DNA from: Byssothecium circinans
Lineage: Eukaryota > Ascomycota > Dothideomycetes > Pleosporales > Massarinaceae
Length of the DNA: 64,000 nucleotides
NCBI GenBank assembly: GCA_010015675.1
Contig: ML977019.1
Location: 172,237 to 236,236, forward strand
Direction: 5' to 3'
The notes under the pieces are model-generated. The model saw only the letters and a list, made by a program, of their open reading frames with translations, made no database searches and was not told the origin of the DNA. Shown piece after piece: positions 23,533 to 34,610 of the stretch. The position numbers and the translations under genes are program-made. Positions within the stretch are counted from its first letter, which is position 1. Every line of letters begins with the position of its first letter.

Positions 23533-24352
23533 GCGTTGGATTGGTTTTATTTCTTGCGGCTTGCGATTTGATTGAGCAAGGGGATGACGTGGTGTTGAGC
23601 TAGCTTCTGTGTGTCTTGGGAAGGGATTGCCATGCCGGCACGGCTGACGAACGAACCAACGGACGATGCCAAGCGAGCATTTCAATGTCAGATCGGTCGA
23701 AAAAAGTCGGGCACGAATGTGCTGCAGATGTATCCAGATTCTTGGATGTCAAGATGGCGTCTCAGAAGGGAAGAGACATTGGGCTTGGTGTTGGGATGCC
23801 TTCTTCGACACGTCCTCGGGACTCAACCACTACTAACCATGCGACATCCACGCCTCCTCTATGAGTAGATCACCAACGCTCTTCAGCAACCGAAAGCACA
23901 CCTCCCGACCCGACGTACCTTGTACCCTTCGATAGGGATTTCCGCTGAGGTATTCCGAAACGGTTAATAGTAGACTGAGGCCTCACTGGACAGGATGTCG
24001 CGGAGGATGGGACAGGCTGGTGGTAACAATTGGAACGAACACTTGTGATGCACGATGACGATAAGAGACCTCGTTAGGTAGAACTCGAGAACAAGGGCGA
24101 GGCTGGTACTAGAGGACAGACACAGAAGGCTGGGGATAAGGATGGGCAAAAGGGATTAGTGGCTTAAGGTTAAAGCACAAGTCAGTGAGAAGTGATACTT
24201 TGTAGACGGTAAGACAGGAAAAGGTTGGAGTAGATTGGCTTAGGAAGTGGAGCTCACGCGGTTAGATAGCCAAAAACTTTTCTCTGCTTGTTACTTGTGT
24301 AAACAGTGTACGTAATCAGTCCCTCTAATCTATCATCATCGATGGACGCTCC
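23533..24352. other. Convergent intergenic spacer
   Basis: This spacer lies between the small Cys-rich gene (plus) and the APH-like gene (minus). Overlapping short frames around 23611-23868 are not supported. Nothing else was seen. Confidence 0.35.
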
Positions 24353-25750
24353 TCACTCATCCCACTCCCTCAACAACCTCACCTTCGACTCTTCAACCTT
24401 CCTCTCCACAAACTCATCCAGACCCTCTCTATCCTCATCCCCCAACTCCCCCAACAACCTCTCCTCAAACTCCTCTCCTCCCCCATTCCCTCCAAAGAAC
24501 TTAGTATCAATAAACATCCAAAAAGCAGAATCAAATGCCCAACTCCTCCGACTCGCGTAGTCAATCCAAAACTGTCCACTTGCCCAGTTCTCCTCCATCT
24601 TTCGCGACAATCTTTCCTGCTCCTTCAGCCTGCCGGATGCAATAGCCGCTTCTTCCCGCGCAGCGAGGACCTTGATGAATGTGCGCATACGTGGCTCATA
24701 TACCCTGACCCAATCCGTGATACCACGGAACCAATACTCGGGCGCCTCGAGTAGTAACCACCACGGCGGATTAAACGTGAACGAAGACGGTGCCGCGTAT
24801 GTGAATTCCCAATCGATAACAGAAAGAATGCGGCAATTCTCATCCACAAGGATATTTCCCGGCCGGAGGTCATCGCACCACAGTCTAAACGGGCCGTTTT
24901 CCATCTCCGGGTCATGAAGACGCTTTTCAGAGGCGAGTTTCTTGAACAGACGGCGTGCCGTATATTTCCTCCGACAGTCTTCCGCCGAGTCAATGGCGTC
25001 GTTGTGCTGCATTTCGAGATGCATGATCTTCATGTCGGCGATGGCGTTGTAGAAGGACGAGGAGGTGGGGAACGGGGTTGAGAGGAGAGAGGAAGGCGGG
25101 CAGTTTGCTAATTGGACGAGGTCGTTCATGTCGAAGGTCAAGGGTCGCTGTGTGACTTGCCAAACATCCTCTTCCACTTCCATCGGCGCGCCGATCTTGT
25201 CAAACGATACCCGGGATAGCTGGATCAGTATATCGGCAATCTGTTCGTACACGAACTCCAGTTTACTCTGATCAATGCCGGGGTTGAGAAGATGTCGCTC
25301 TTCAATAGGTAGGCCAGGAAGATTCAGCATAGTGGACAAAGTCTTCGCATTCTGAACCCATTCCATGATAATAAACGGTCCTAGGTTCCCAGGGCACTCC
25401 TCCGCCGAGCCATGGTGTAGGACAAATGGGACCGCTATCGTTGTCTTCTCGCTGATCAGCTTCATGACCGCAACTTCATTGCGGATCTTCTCGTCGGGAA
25501 ACATGTGGATGCCTGGACATGGGATTCGAATAACCGCAGAGCCGCCGTCAGCAAATTGAAGCCGTATGGTGACGTTGTAGGATCCGCGTTGCGGCGCGAA
25601 TAGCTCTGTCGGTACACCGCCACGATGTTTCTTGATGAGATTGACGATGGCTAGCTTCGTGTCGTTTTCGTGTAACTTCTTTTTCCAGGCATCGAAGATA
25701 GCGTCGCTACGCTCCCATGCTACATCATCGTAATTCATACGTTGCTCCAT
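24353..25750 (-). CDS. Fungal aminoglycoside-phosphotransferase (APH)-like kinase
   Basis: This is a single exon of 465 aa from the ATG at 25750 (MEQRMNYDD); an ATG at 25837 would add 29 residues. The fold is that of the APH/choline-kinase superfamily: an N-lobe with YNVTIRLQFADGGSAVIRIP, NEVAVMKLI, and the hinge FIIMEWVQN. The catalytic loop LWCDDLRPGNILVDENC has Asp and Asn present, with the usual His of HxD replaced. The metal-binding IDWEFTYAAP follows. Filamentous fungi carry many such genes and their small-molecule substrates are mostly unknown; antibiotic resistance should not be assumed. The C-terminus is acidic and probably helical. Confidence 0.8.
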   Translation of the reverse strand: MEQRMNYDDVAWERSDAIFDAWKKKLHENDTKLAIVNLIKKHRGGVPTELFAPQRGSYNVTIRLQFADGGSAVIRIPCPGIHMFPDEKIRNEVAVMKLISEKTTIAVPFVLHHGSAEECPGNLGPFIIMEWVQNAKTLSTMLNLPGLPIEERHLLNPGIDQSKLEFVYEQIADILIQLSRVSFDKIGAPMEVEEDVWQVTQRPLTFDMNDLVQLANCPPSSLLSTPFPTSSSFYNAIADMKIMHLEMQHNDAIDSAEDCRRKYTARRLFKKLASEKRLHDPEMENGPFRLWCDDLRPGNILVDENCRILSVIDWEFTYAAPSSFTFNPPWWLLLEAPEYWFRGITDWVRVYEPRMRTFIKVLAAREEAAIASGRLKEQERLSRKMEENWASGQFWIDYASRRSWAFDSAFWMFIDTKFFGGNGGGEEFEERLLGELGDEDREGLDEFVERKVEESKVRLLREWDE

Positions 25751-27233
25751 TATGTGGATAGCCGGTGGTGTCTGACGAGAACTCGTGTGGGAAGTGTTGT
25801 GGAGTACCCAGGGAGGAGTAGCCTGGTAAAAGGGCATTGGAATTTGCTGATGAGAACGGGGTACCCAGAAATCCCTTTCAACGGGTGAGTACTGAGTAGT
25901 TAAAGTCCACGATAGAAACGCTGCAAGCTGGCGTCGAAGAAGGGCGATGGCGCGCGCGCGAAAAGCGGCACAGCAAGCCAAGGATATGCCTTAGGCCTCT
26001 CTGTACTCGCGGAGCGTAGTGGAAACCACTGAAGTCGGAGCCCGTGTAAATCTCACACCCAGCGAACCAATAAGGCCCTAACGATAATCTAAGAAGTGTG
26101 TCTATCACAGCGGGTGGCAAAAAACATGACTCCGACTTCACCGGTGTGTGTGAGTAGGCGCTGCGGCGTAGATGAACAAGCAGAAGGGATCTTCGAGGTC
26201 GCGCGCCTGGGAAAACGAGATCGATTGGCCTATTCTCGCTGACTAACTCTCTCCATTGCCAACCTCAGCCTCTCCACTCTTGGCCGTGTGCATACTCAGG
26301 ACCTAACATATTATCCAGTTATGGAATCCTGTAAGTCCCGTCAGTGTTGACAAGACGCAGCACAGCCATTACGCCTTATCCAACCCACGTGAACCTTGCA
26401 AAAGCATGCCTGAGCTACTATCGAGGAGCACACTGCACATGGCAGTCCTTATCCAGATACTGTGGAATATACCATCTGAACACATCATCATCCTAATGTG
26501 GTACCTCATGTAGAAGCATATCCTAGCAACATACTCAAGTAAAGCTAGACCACTACGATATCAGTGACGAATGACTATGCCAATCGGTCCGTCTACCACA
26601 TCGATCGCGACATCGCTTTGTACTTCAAACTAAATCATTTCCTTTTGTATTTCTCGCGTGGAGGAGAATCGGGGATCGACAGACTCTGCTTGGGGGCAGC
26701 CACCACAAGAACCACTTTCACCCCAGTGTGCTCGGCGCGTCCGTTATGCCCCATAGGAGGCTCATGTAGATAAAAAGCCTTCGGCCAAAGTTTGCAGGAC
26801 GTAAATCAATGCCAACCAACCAATCTACCACATCGATCGAGAAAAGTCAACGAGGCAGACCACAAATAGAAGAATAAATGCATACCAACCGATTTGCCCC
26901 AAGAAGTCAACTTCAAACCTAATCTTGCCGCCCCCCATAACCTGAACACGCCTGAGGCATAACGGAGGCGGCGTAGTTGACGGCGTAGTTGAGTCTTCTT
27001 ATCTTCACCGGTGTGAAAGTAAGTAGAGAATGGGTACATAAAGGGATTAAAGCAACTCGTCAGTGCATCCATCAAACAGCATCCAATCTCGCCCTCAGCC
27101 AGTCAAATATCATTCTCCAAGCAAGTTACTTATCCCCATCCGCACCATCTAGACTCTGGATTCCGTCCCCTAACAACTCCTCAGCACCTTCCAATTATTC
27201 GTATCTACACTATCTACTTCACTAAATATCACC
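25751..27233. other. Intergenic region with a diverged duplication
   Basis: This region holds the upstream part of the APH-like gene and the promoter of the next gene. Within it, about 26577-26790 and 26807-27020 look like two diverged copies of the same segment (see repeat entry). No gene was called. Confidence 0.4.
26577..27020. repeat. Possible diverged direct duplication, ~230-bp spacing
   Basis: An identical 16-mer TCTACCACATCGATCG occurs at 26592-26607 and 26824-26839, each preceded by ATGCCAA and followed by similar ACTTCAAAC-TAAT and CTTTCACC/CTTCACC...GTGTG blocks in the same order. This is what two old copies of one sequence would look like. The boundaries are approximate. Confidence 0.45.
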
Positions 27234-27719
27234 ATGTCGTCATCCAACAACACCAACACCAGCGGCCGCGAAGCCACCGAACTACAACTCAACATCTCCT
27301 CTCGCGACGCCGAGGCCCTTGTACGCGCAGGCGACGGCTCCCACGAGAAACGCGGCATTGCCACAGGTCCAGACTCCGTCCGTATGTACAACGCAAAGGA
27401 GGAAGAGCAGATGCTAGCCGCAGCTGATGCATCAAAGAAGAACAGGGGGCAGCATATTACGGGCGAAATCGTAGATGATTATGCTCGCAACTCTGGCAAC
27501 TCTGGGGGTAAGTGAGGGGAGCCGAGGGTGTGGATTGGAGGGTATGGCATGTCGTTGTTGAAAGGGGGAGCGTTCTGGGTTGGGAGTGTTCTGGGTTGGG
27601 TGTGTGTTCTGGGTTGGGTGTGTGTTCTGGGTTGGGTGTGTGTTCTGGGTTGGGTGTGTGTATGAGTGGGGATGCTTTCAGAGTATGTGGAGAGCAAGGC
27701 ACGGATGCTGCAGGAGTAG
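27234..27719 (+). CDS. Small hydrophilic protein, unrecognised; intron carries a minisatellite
   Basis: The proposed exons are 27234..27507 and 27682..27719, giving 103 aa. The donor is a perfect GTAAGT and the acceptor is CTTTCAG; the joined end reads DYARNSGNSGEYVESKARMLQE. If the intron is not removed the protein stops three codons later at 93 aa. The protein is charged, without membrane segments: an N-terminal Ser/Asn/Thr stretch, then ATELQLNISSRDAEALVRAG and EEEQMLAAADASKKNRGQ. I do not recognise a named family; it resembles small conserved fungal proteins of unknown function. The intron is 174 nt, longer than its neighbours, because it holds five copies of an 18-bp repeat. Confidence 0.6.
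27572..27659 (+). repeat. 18-bp minisatellite, five units, inside an intron
   Basis: The unit is GTTCTGGGTTGGGTGTGT. Four units (27588-27605, 27606-27623, 27624-27641, 27642-27659) are identical; the first (27572-27587) is 16 bp and slightly different. Identity of the units implies recent expansion or homogenisation. It lies within the predicted 27508-27681 intron. Confidence 0.95.
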
Positions 27720-28807
27720 GATATGTGAAAGGGCTATGTACTGTACAATAAACTGCAAACCAACATCCATCCCCTCTTCCACACAATCCAGCAATTCCTA
27801 AGCACCGCGCCACATACCTAGGTATCCTACCTACCCAAGCCCCAGCATCCCCTCCCCTCCGCGAAACACCTCTCGAAGCCCAACCCAACCTTCCTCCAAG
27901 CCCTCCATTCCTCCATTTCTCCTCTTCCCCATCCTCATTCACATCCGCAGCCTCCCGCGCCAGTTCCTTACCACCAGGCCAGCCACCTTCTCAAAAGTCA
28001 TGCCCATCCACCCTCAAGTCCACCACGACCATTTTATGTCGCCCGACCATTATTCATGCCTGTGATAAATCCCCAGGTAATCATACGAGAAAAAATCAAG
28101 AGAAAGAAAGGGAGAGAGAGAGATGTGACAGTTCAGCTAGTTCTAAGTGCGCTAGACTACCTCTTGTTTCCCCATCGACCGCATACCTACTGTCCAGATT
28201 CCTCATTTTAATAATAAGTTGGGATTTTGGCTTGTTAGGGACGATGTTTGCCTTTCCTTTTCCTTTTGCTTTTCAATTTCCAATTTCCAATTTCAGTGGT
28301 TGGTGAGTCGTTGATGGAGGTCGACTTTGCGACAAGGTAGGTAGGACGTCCTTCCTATAAGTTCGGTATAAGATGCCGAGCGCGCTTTGTAAACCACGCA
28401 ATCAGCTCGTTTCCTCTGGTAATAATGACGTGATGCTTGGTAAGAGTAATGCATGTAAGCACTCAACAATACGGCACGACACGAGCCCGACCTAAAAGGA
28501 GCATCTACCCCCACTATTCATTCATTCATTCGTTCGTTCATTCATTCATTCACTCCCTTAATCACACGAGCTGGAACTACGGCACTTAGAATCGATCCAT
28601 CTTTCTCTAATTCTTTTCTACTACAACCAGCCGCATCTGCATGCCGATTCTTTTCTACGAGTATTTTTTTGTATTCCGAAAAGAAAAAAGGAACAGGAAA
28701 ATTAAAGAGCCGGGACAACCAACCTAATCCCATCGATCCCAAGCTATATCATCTTAGCTATATTATATCATACACCACAACGCCATGTCCAATGGTATAA
28801 AACGATA
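27720..28807. other. Convergent intergenic spacer with simple repeats
   Basis: This spacer separates the small-protein gene and the desaturase gene. It includes an AG-rich tract near 28095-28122 and an ATTC/GTTC tetranucleotide microsatellite at about 28517-28555. No gene was called. Confidence 0.45.
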
Positions 28808-30671
28808 TCAATGCAATCCGCTCTCGCCAGTCTCAGCCATGTATTTCTGGCAGTCCACTAGCGTCGTCACCATCTTTGCCAGTTCCTCTAATCTGGACAG
28901 CACAATTCCATTGCCTTCCACGAAACCGTAGCAATGGTACTTGAGGTTCGTCTTATCGCAAAACTCGCGGACGAGAACCTGAGCCTTGCGTAGATTGTGC
29001 CTCGGAATCCTGGGGAAGAGATGGTGCACGGCTTGGAATTGGAGTCCGCCGTGGAAGAAATCGAGCCAAGGCGGGCAGTCGACGTCCATGGTGGTGCGAA
29101 GTTGGCGCTGCGGAAATGACTCTGTGGGTCCGAGGTCGGCGGTTGGCATTGCCCAGTGAGAGAGCGTAATCTGTACGTGCAGGACGATGGTCATCATGTG
29201 CGAAACGAAGACGAAAGCAACGCGTGTGGGCCAGTCGGGGAGTGTGAGCCAGAGGAGCTGGTAGCCGAAGAGGTACCAATAGCAAGCCATGAAGAGAATT
29301 TCCACAGGACGCGTCCACCACGCTGCGCCTAACTGAGCCGCACGCGGCGACACCAGATGCAGCCACGAGAGCATGTACAAGTTGAAGCGCGCCAGGGCCA
29401 TGATGGGATAGTACGTGTACTTTTGGTAGGGGATCATGAAGTCGCAGGCTGCGTCCCATACAAAGCGCCAGTTGTAGAAAGAGCTCAGGATAGATTTCAT
29501 GTAGGTGGGGGTAGTGGTAAAGAGGGGAATGTTTTGGAGGTCAGGATCATGCTCGGGCATGTTGGTAATGAGGTGATGGACGTTGTGGGAGGACTTCCAC
29601 CAGCCGATCGAGAGGCCGCAACAGAAGTCGGCGATGAAGGCGCCGATGAGGGTGTCGGTCACAAAGTTGGCGGTAATTCCTTGGTGGGCGGCGTCGTGGG
29701 CTGAGAACATGATTTGTTGCCAGAACAAGCCCAGAAAGAGGGCGGAGGTCAGGTACCATTTGACGTACACTAGGTACAGAAAGGCGCCGAACAGCAGCCC
29801 ATAGCGCACACTATCCTTGGCGTATTCGCCGTAGGGGCAGTTGAACAGACCTGCGTCCTTGATGCGCTGATGCAGGGCCCGGTATTCGGCAACGATGGCT
29901 CGCTGCGTCTCAGGGTCCACTGACGGGTTGTCTGCGAGACCTTTGGCCCGCTCTTTCTGCTCCAATTCGATGGCGTATTTGTCGCGAGCGGCCTTCTTGT
30001 CAGCCTCGGGGTCGGAGATGACAGGAACTGGCGGCTGCTTTTCCGGATCTGCGACGACGGTTCCGCTCGTCCTCCGCGTGCACGTCGAGGTGGTGCTCAG
30101 CTTCTTGTGAATAACAGCAGCTGCCTTGAATCTAGGTCAGCCAGGTGATTTCACCGATACAAGGTATGGGAGAGCACGCACGGAGCTGAGGTCGACGCTT
30201 TTGCCCCGCCTCGAGGATTTGGCCTCTGCAATCAAGGCCTTGTGGGCCGCGATGTTCTCGTAGAAGTCGGGCGAGCGAATTGGCGGCTCGAGGTTCGTCC
30301 ATGGCTCTTGGATGCGGCCGATGCGGTACTGCTTCATCAACAGGAGCGTGCGGGACGAGTGGTAGCTACATGGCACGAGACATGAGGTTAGCGACGGGAG
30401 CTGAATAAGAGATCTGTAAGAGCGCGTCTTCCCCGAACCGGGAAGATGGGACAGAGGCTACGCGCTGACGCCAGGCACAGGATAAAGCATACATGTTGAT
30501 CTCATCGGTCGCGTCTCTGCCCACCATGTGTAGAATGGCCAGCTTGCCTCCCGGGTGCCGGCCAATCCATTCATGCAGGTCCAAGGCATAGCCCTCATGC
30601 ACGACAATGGGACGGCCCTGCGAAATCAGCGTCGCAAGGGCGGCGGGCGCAAGAAGGGTGGATTGAGACAT
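28808..30671 (-). CDS. Cytochrome b5-fused sphingolipid Delta-8 desaturase
   Basis: The three exons are 30671..30493, 30365..30182 and 30124..28808 (559 aa). This front-end desaturase introduces the Delta-8 double bond of fungal glucosylceramide long-chain bases in the ER membrane. The N-terminal cytochrome b5 domain has the haem motif HPGGK and a second haem His in IYHSSRTL. The desaturase part carries the three histidine boxes HDAAH, HNVHH and QAVHH (Gln for the first His of box 3, typical of front-end enzymes), with several membrane helices between. The haem histidine codon region is split by intron 1. The third-exon acceptor is AAG. Length and order match fungal sphingolipid desaturases; a related fatty-acid front-end activity cannot be excluded from sequence alone. 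Confidence 0.92.
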
Positions 30672-33322
30672 GTCGGCCGTGGGGGTGGGTGTTGGTTAGC
30701 AGCATGGTGGGCAGCGGCGTAACGTAGATATAGGATACGGGATACCAAACACCAAGCGCAAACGGGCCCCTTTCAATCGGAAATCGTCCAAGCTCGCCAG
30801 ATCTGCGGGCTGGACTCCAGTGTAGCGACTGAAAGTGGCGTACACCCACCGGTACAGCCGTACAGCAGTGCCGCCGTGCAGCACCGACAGGCGGGCGGTA
30901 GCAGCGCTCGGTGTCGAGGCAAAGAGCAGCCCTCGGACGCTTGGCAGCCCTTGGAAGTTATTTCGCAAATTCGCAGGCGCACTAGGTACGCAACGTCGGG
31001 CGTACGCGTACGTGTGCGTGTGCAAGATGCGGCGCAGTCCCCGAGATACCTAGCTGACGGCCTATTTGTGTGCCTCTGTGGAGTTTGGATGGTGAGATGG
31101 GGACCGCAGGGACTGCAGGGACTCCAGGACTCAGGGAGCTGCGAGATGCAAATCAGGGTCCGGTTTTTCCGTGTGGGCGTTTCCGTGCCATTGGCCAATC
31201 AGGCCGCGGCCAAGCATAGGCAACGGCTCGCTCACTCTCCTCGTACGTCCGCAGAAGAAGCACACCAGCGCACCATGACGTGCAATTGCTGTCCATGCTC
31301 TTCTTCTGGCTAGACTCTGTTCGCCCCTCGCCCACCCGCAGGTTTGGAGCAGACCATCCACACGCGCGACGCTGGACAGACTCGTGAGGCATACTCTCCA
31401 CTACATAGAAGGAGGTAGAGGGCAACGAAAACGACCTGCCTCGGCTGTTCCGGCATGAATTGATACATAATACAGCAGCGTTGGTGGCCTGGGGCTCTGC
31501 AGAGTTCGTGCCTCTAGAATCTAGCCAGGGGCAACCTAGCTAAACGAGCCTTCCACTGTGCGCATGTAGAACTTCGATACGAGTACGGAATACCCAGATA
31601 CGCTTGTGTAGTCCAAGGCGATGGCAATATTCCCCGCCTTTACTACGACTCTAATAGTCAGCCCGCAAGCTCTACCCGTCTGCGTTACAATGCATTTCGG
31701 CACGGGCCACGTAGTCCAGGAACGCAATGACCGACTAGCCAACGAGCTATGGAACGTGGGTTAGGCGCCTAGGAGACAAAGGCATCCCTAGCAAGACTGC
31801 TGGCCGCACACTCCCTGCATCTCACTTGATAAGCTCAACGGCTTCAGGTACGTACGCACAGAACCTCAAGTCTATAAAAAGCAACAAGGTCTCTTCAGTC
31901 AGAACGTCCATAGAGATAACCGACTTCTAGAAAGAATCCAGCTCATCATAGGCGCCCCGTGGTCAATGTGTTCAGTGGCTCTCACCACCCTTTGTTTGCT
32001 CCTCACAGCATAAAAACTACAGCATCTTCACCAACCATGCAACAAAACATTTTACCACGGCTTCCAGGCCCCGCAGACGTAATGCTTCCTGGGATGAAGC
32101 TCGAAGCCCTCAAAACCGAGAGCTTCCGCACTACCCTTCCTCGAAGTTCGTTCCGTTCCGCCGTCATCATGTCGAGACCGAAGGTTTCATTTCCAAGCCT
32201 TCGCCTGGATATGCGCTGCATCCAAGTCTTATTTTCCTCTTTCACACTTCTACTCAACGCTTCTCCGAAACTCGAGAAAAATATTCGCTTTCCTGTCATT
32301 TCCATCATCAACCTCCTTCATGTCGGTGCCGTATACACAGCAGTTCCAGCGTATGGGTACCATCTGTCTGCTATTACATAAAGAAGGGGAAGAGAGGGGA
32401 GTGTATAGAAGAACTGGAAAGGATTGACTTCTCAACATGCAGTGCAGTCGTAAACTTCGTGGTAGATGCCCGGTTTTATCCCAAGGTGGGAAGGGAAGCA
32501 CGATCTTATCTTTATCTGATATTGTTAAATGAGGCCGTTAAAAGTTTATCGGTTAGTATTGAGGCTGATGAGTGTGCGCGAGTAACCGTGAGCGTCGGGC
32601 GCGACTTCCATCCAAGTTCCTTTGTGTGACCATAGAGGGGCATACATCACACTACAGCCCTGGAGCGTGCTCAAGTAACATTGTTGAATGATCCAAACAA
32701 TCCCCACGAGCTATCGAGAAAAAGAGTGGGGAAGGATCAGACTCTATTCTTCGACTTACTTTCTTCAAGATTCCCTCGTTCGCTATGCTTTCCCACAAGC
32801 TAGCTCACCAGGTACAGCGTGCGAGGTGATACTGCCGTCTTCACAAACTCTCTAAAAATAAAAAATATAGACGCACCGAATCGGTCCTCCTTCTCTGTCC
32901 ACGATAGCAATCTCAACAGGCGGTCATTTGCTCGCTTCCCACGCTCACGGGCCACCTCAAAACCCTTCAAACCTTGGAATGTTCAAATTTATGCACACGT
33001 CGTCACCACGCACGCACACACGCAACACCACCATCCCAGACACCTTCCGTATCATTACGTTTCTCTTTACCGGTATCGCGAGAAAACCCCGCGACTGCCG
33101 GCGCCGGCAACGACGCGCACCATGTGCCGACAAGATGAAGCGTTGAATTACAGTTTTGACAAGCTTCGAAAAGCCTTCGACCGTGTCGGTCTGTTTAGGG
33201 TCACTTGTTTGATGGGAAAAAGTAACAGAACGCATTGTCATTATCATTGATCGATACGCCAAAGTTTGTATCTGAGGAAGGAGGCAGATTCCACTTCATC
33301 GTGTCTAAGAATTAGATACCTA
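30672..33322. other. Gene-poor region, 2.65 kb
   Basis: About 30700-31420 is GC-rich with overlapping open frames on both strands, typical of chance frames in GC-rich DNA. A 140-aa plus-strand frame at 31959..32381 and its antisense frame at 32003..32311 are both long enough to consider, but neither shows a known domain. No RNA gene was recognised. Confidence 0.35.
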
Positions 33323-33627
33323 GTACGGAGGTGCTTAACATTTCAAGGGGCCGGTGGTCGGTGGTCATTGAGTAGGACCGATCTCGGCCGTAAGTAGTGC
33401 CGAATAGCGACCGAACAGACAACTGTATCTTTTCTTTAATAAAAGCCCAATTTTAACGTATACTAGCAAATGGATAGTAAAATTTTATCCTAGAGTATTT
33501 ATTTTAACCTTTTTACAACTACTTTAAGAGAGAAATAAGTGTATATTTACTACTTTGTACAGGCCAAAACTCGGCCCTACTTAGTAAGCACCTACCACCG
33601 CCCATGGAATGTTAAGCACCTCCGTAC
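33323..33627. mobile_element. MITE-like element with terminal inverted repeats
   Basis: The 305-bp element starts GTACGGAGGTGCTTAACATT and ends with its exact reverse complement (33608-33627). The inverted similarity continues for about 65 bp at each end (33323-33389 and 33562-33627), including an AGTAGG-CCGA block and GGCC. The interior (about 33425-33545) is very AT-rich with many TpA steps, consistent with repeat-induced point mutation. No coding capacity is visible, so it would be non-autonomous. GTAC at both ends could be a palindromic end or contain a TA target duplication. Confidence 0.8.
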
Positions 33628-34610
33628 AAGCCACGCAAACTGCAGATACCCCAAAGCACAGCCCCCTCCCCCCTTTTCCGTCCCGCATCAGCTCAATCGA
33701 CGTATGTACTGTACTCCGTACCAACACCCTCTTCCCTCAAACCCCATCCTCCCCCATCCACTCACCCCCAAACCGAAAGTCCCATCCCGTTCCTCCCTCC
33801 CGCTAATCCTCCCCTTTCTTCTATCCCAAAAAGCCGCTTGCGCGCTCCGCGTTTCACCCTCCGCGACCGTTCACGCCTTGGCGGCCCACCCTGCATAAGC
33901 TTTCCCCGCCAAGCCCCGACCCCTTGGATGGTGCTGAGACTGATCCGGGATCCGCTGGGGCTTGGCGGGTGAGCTTGACTTTGCTTGCAGTGTGGGCCGG
34001 GTGGGCCTGTAGTGTGCCGCGGGTGGGGCGGGGGAGACGTCAACTCGTCGTGCAGTCTGGTTTTGAAGTTTTAAATTGCGTGGTTTATGAAGTCGGGGAT
34101 GGGCGGGTTGGAGGGAGTGTGTCAGGATTTGAGATCTTAAAGGGAGGAAGGCGGAAAGTACGACAAAGCGAGAGGGGAGGGAAAAGTCGAGATTGTGAGC
34201 GAGGGTATGAGGAATTGGGAGGAGGAAGTTGAGAGGACACAAGCCAATTTGATCACGAAAACGTTCATTTGCTTCTATGTTTTACCCCGAACACGCCTCT
34301 CTTTCGAGAAATGCATCGCCTATTAAGCCAACCCAATCAGTCAACCAAGTCATACAATCCAAAACAATAACTCCCTCTTATCGCGTCGCGCCCCCAACAA
34401 TCGATGTTCTTCGTACATGCAATACACCCTTAACCAAGAATCCCGACGGAGAGGAAAAGGAAAATAAAGGTCAAAAGTGCTGTGTGCGTATGGTATAGCG
34501 CATTAGACAATCGCCAACGACCCGGCCTCCCCACGCGTGCTTCTCCCCTACTTCGCATTTTCTCACAGGGGTATCATCGTCCCGCAGTCAACCATGCCTC
34601 GTGGCGCAGT
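33628..34610. other. Region with a C-rich to G-rich strand flip, no gene called
   Basis: About 33640-33860 is strongly C-rich on the plus strand and 33930-34220 strongly G-rich. The same pattern is seen in three short genes of this window, but here no convincing single frame crosses it. Two separate plus-strand frames (33539..33898 and 33924..34232) were considered and not called. Confidence 0.35.

Noticed and set aside
27457..27942. 161-aa minus-strand frame with HTQPRT repeats
   Set aside because: The repeats are only the minisatellite read in antisense; the sense-strand gene with good splice sites explains the locus.
19119..30671. Secondary-metabolite gene cluster
   Set aside because: No polyketide synthase, peptide synthetase, terpene cyclase or P450 is present; neighbours are housekeeping genes.
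30696..31425. Several 70-145-aa frames on both strands
   Set aside because: GC-rich DNA gives long chance frames; all overlap, none has a motif, and composition (Arg/Cys/Ser) is typical of non-coding translation.
31959..32381. 140-aa plus-strand frame and 102-aa antisense frame
   Set aside because: Neither strand has a recognisable domain and I could not decide between them; reported as intergenic.
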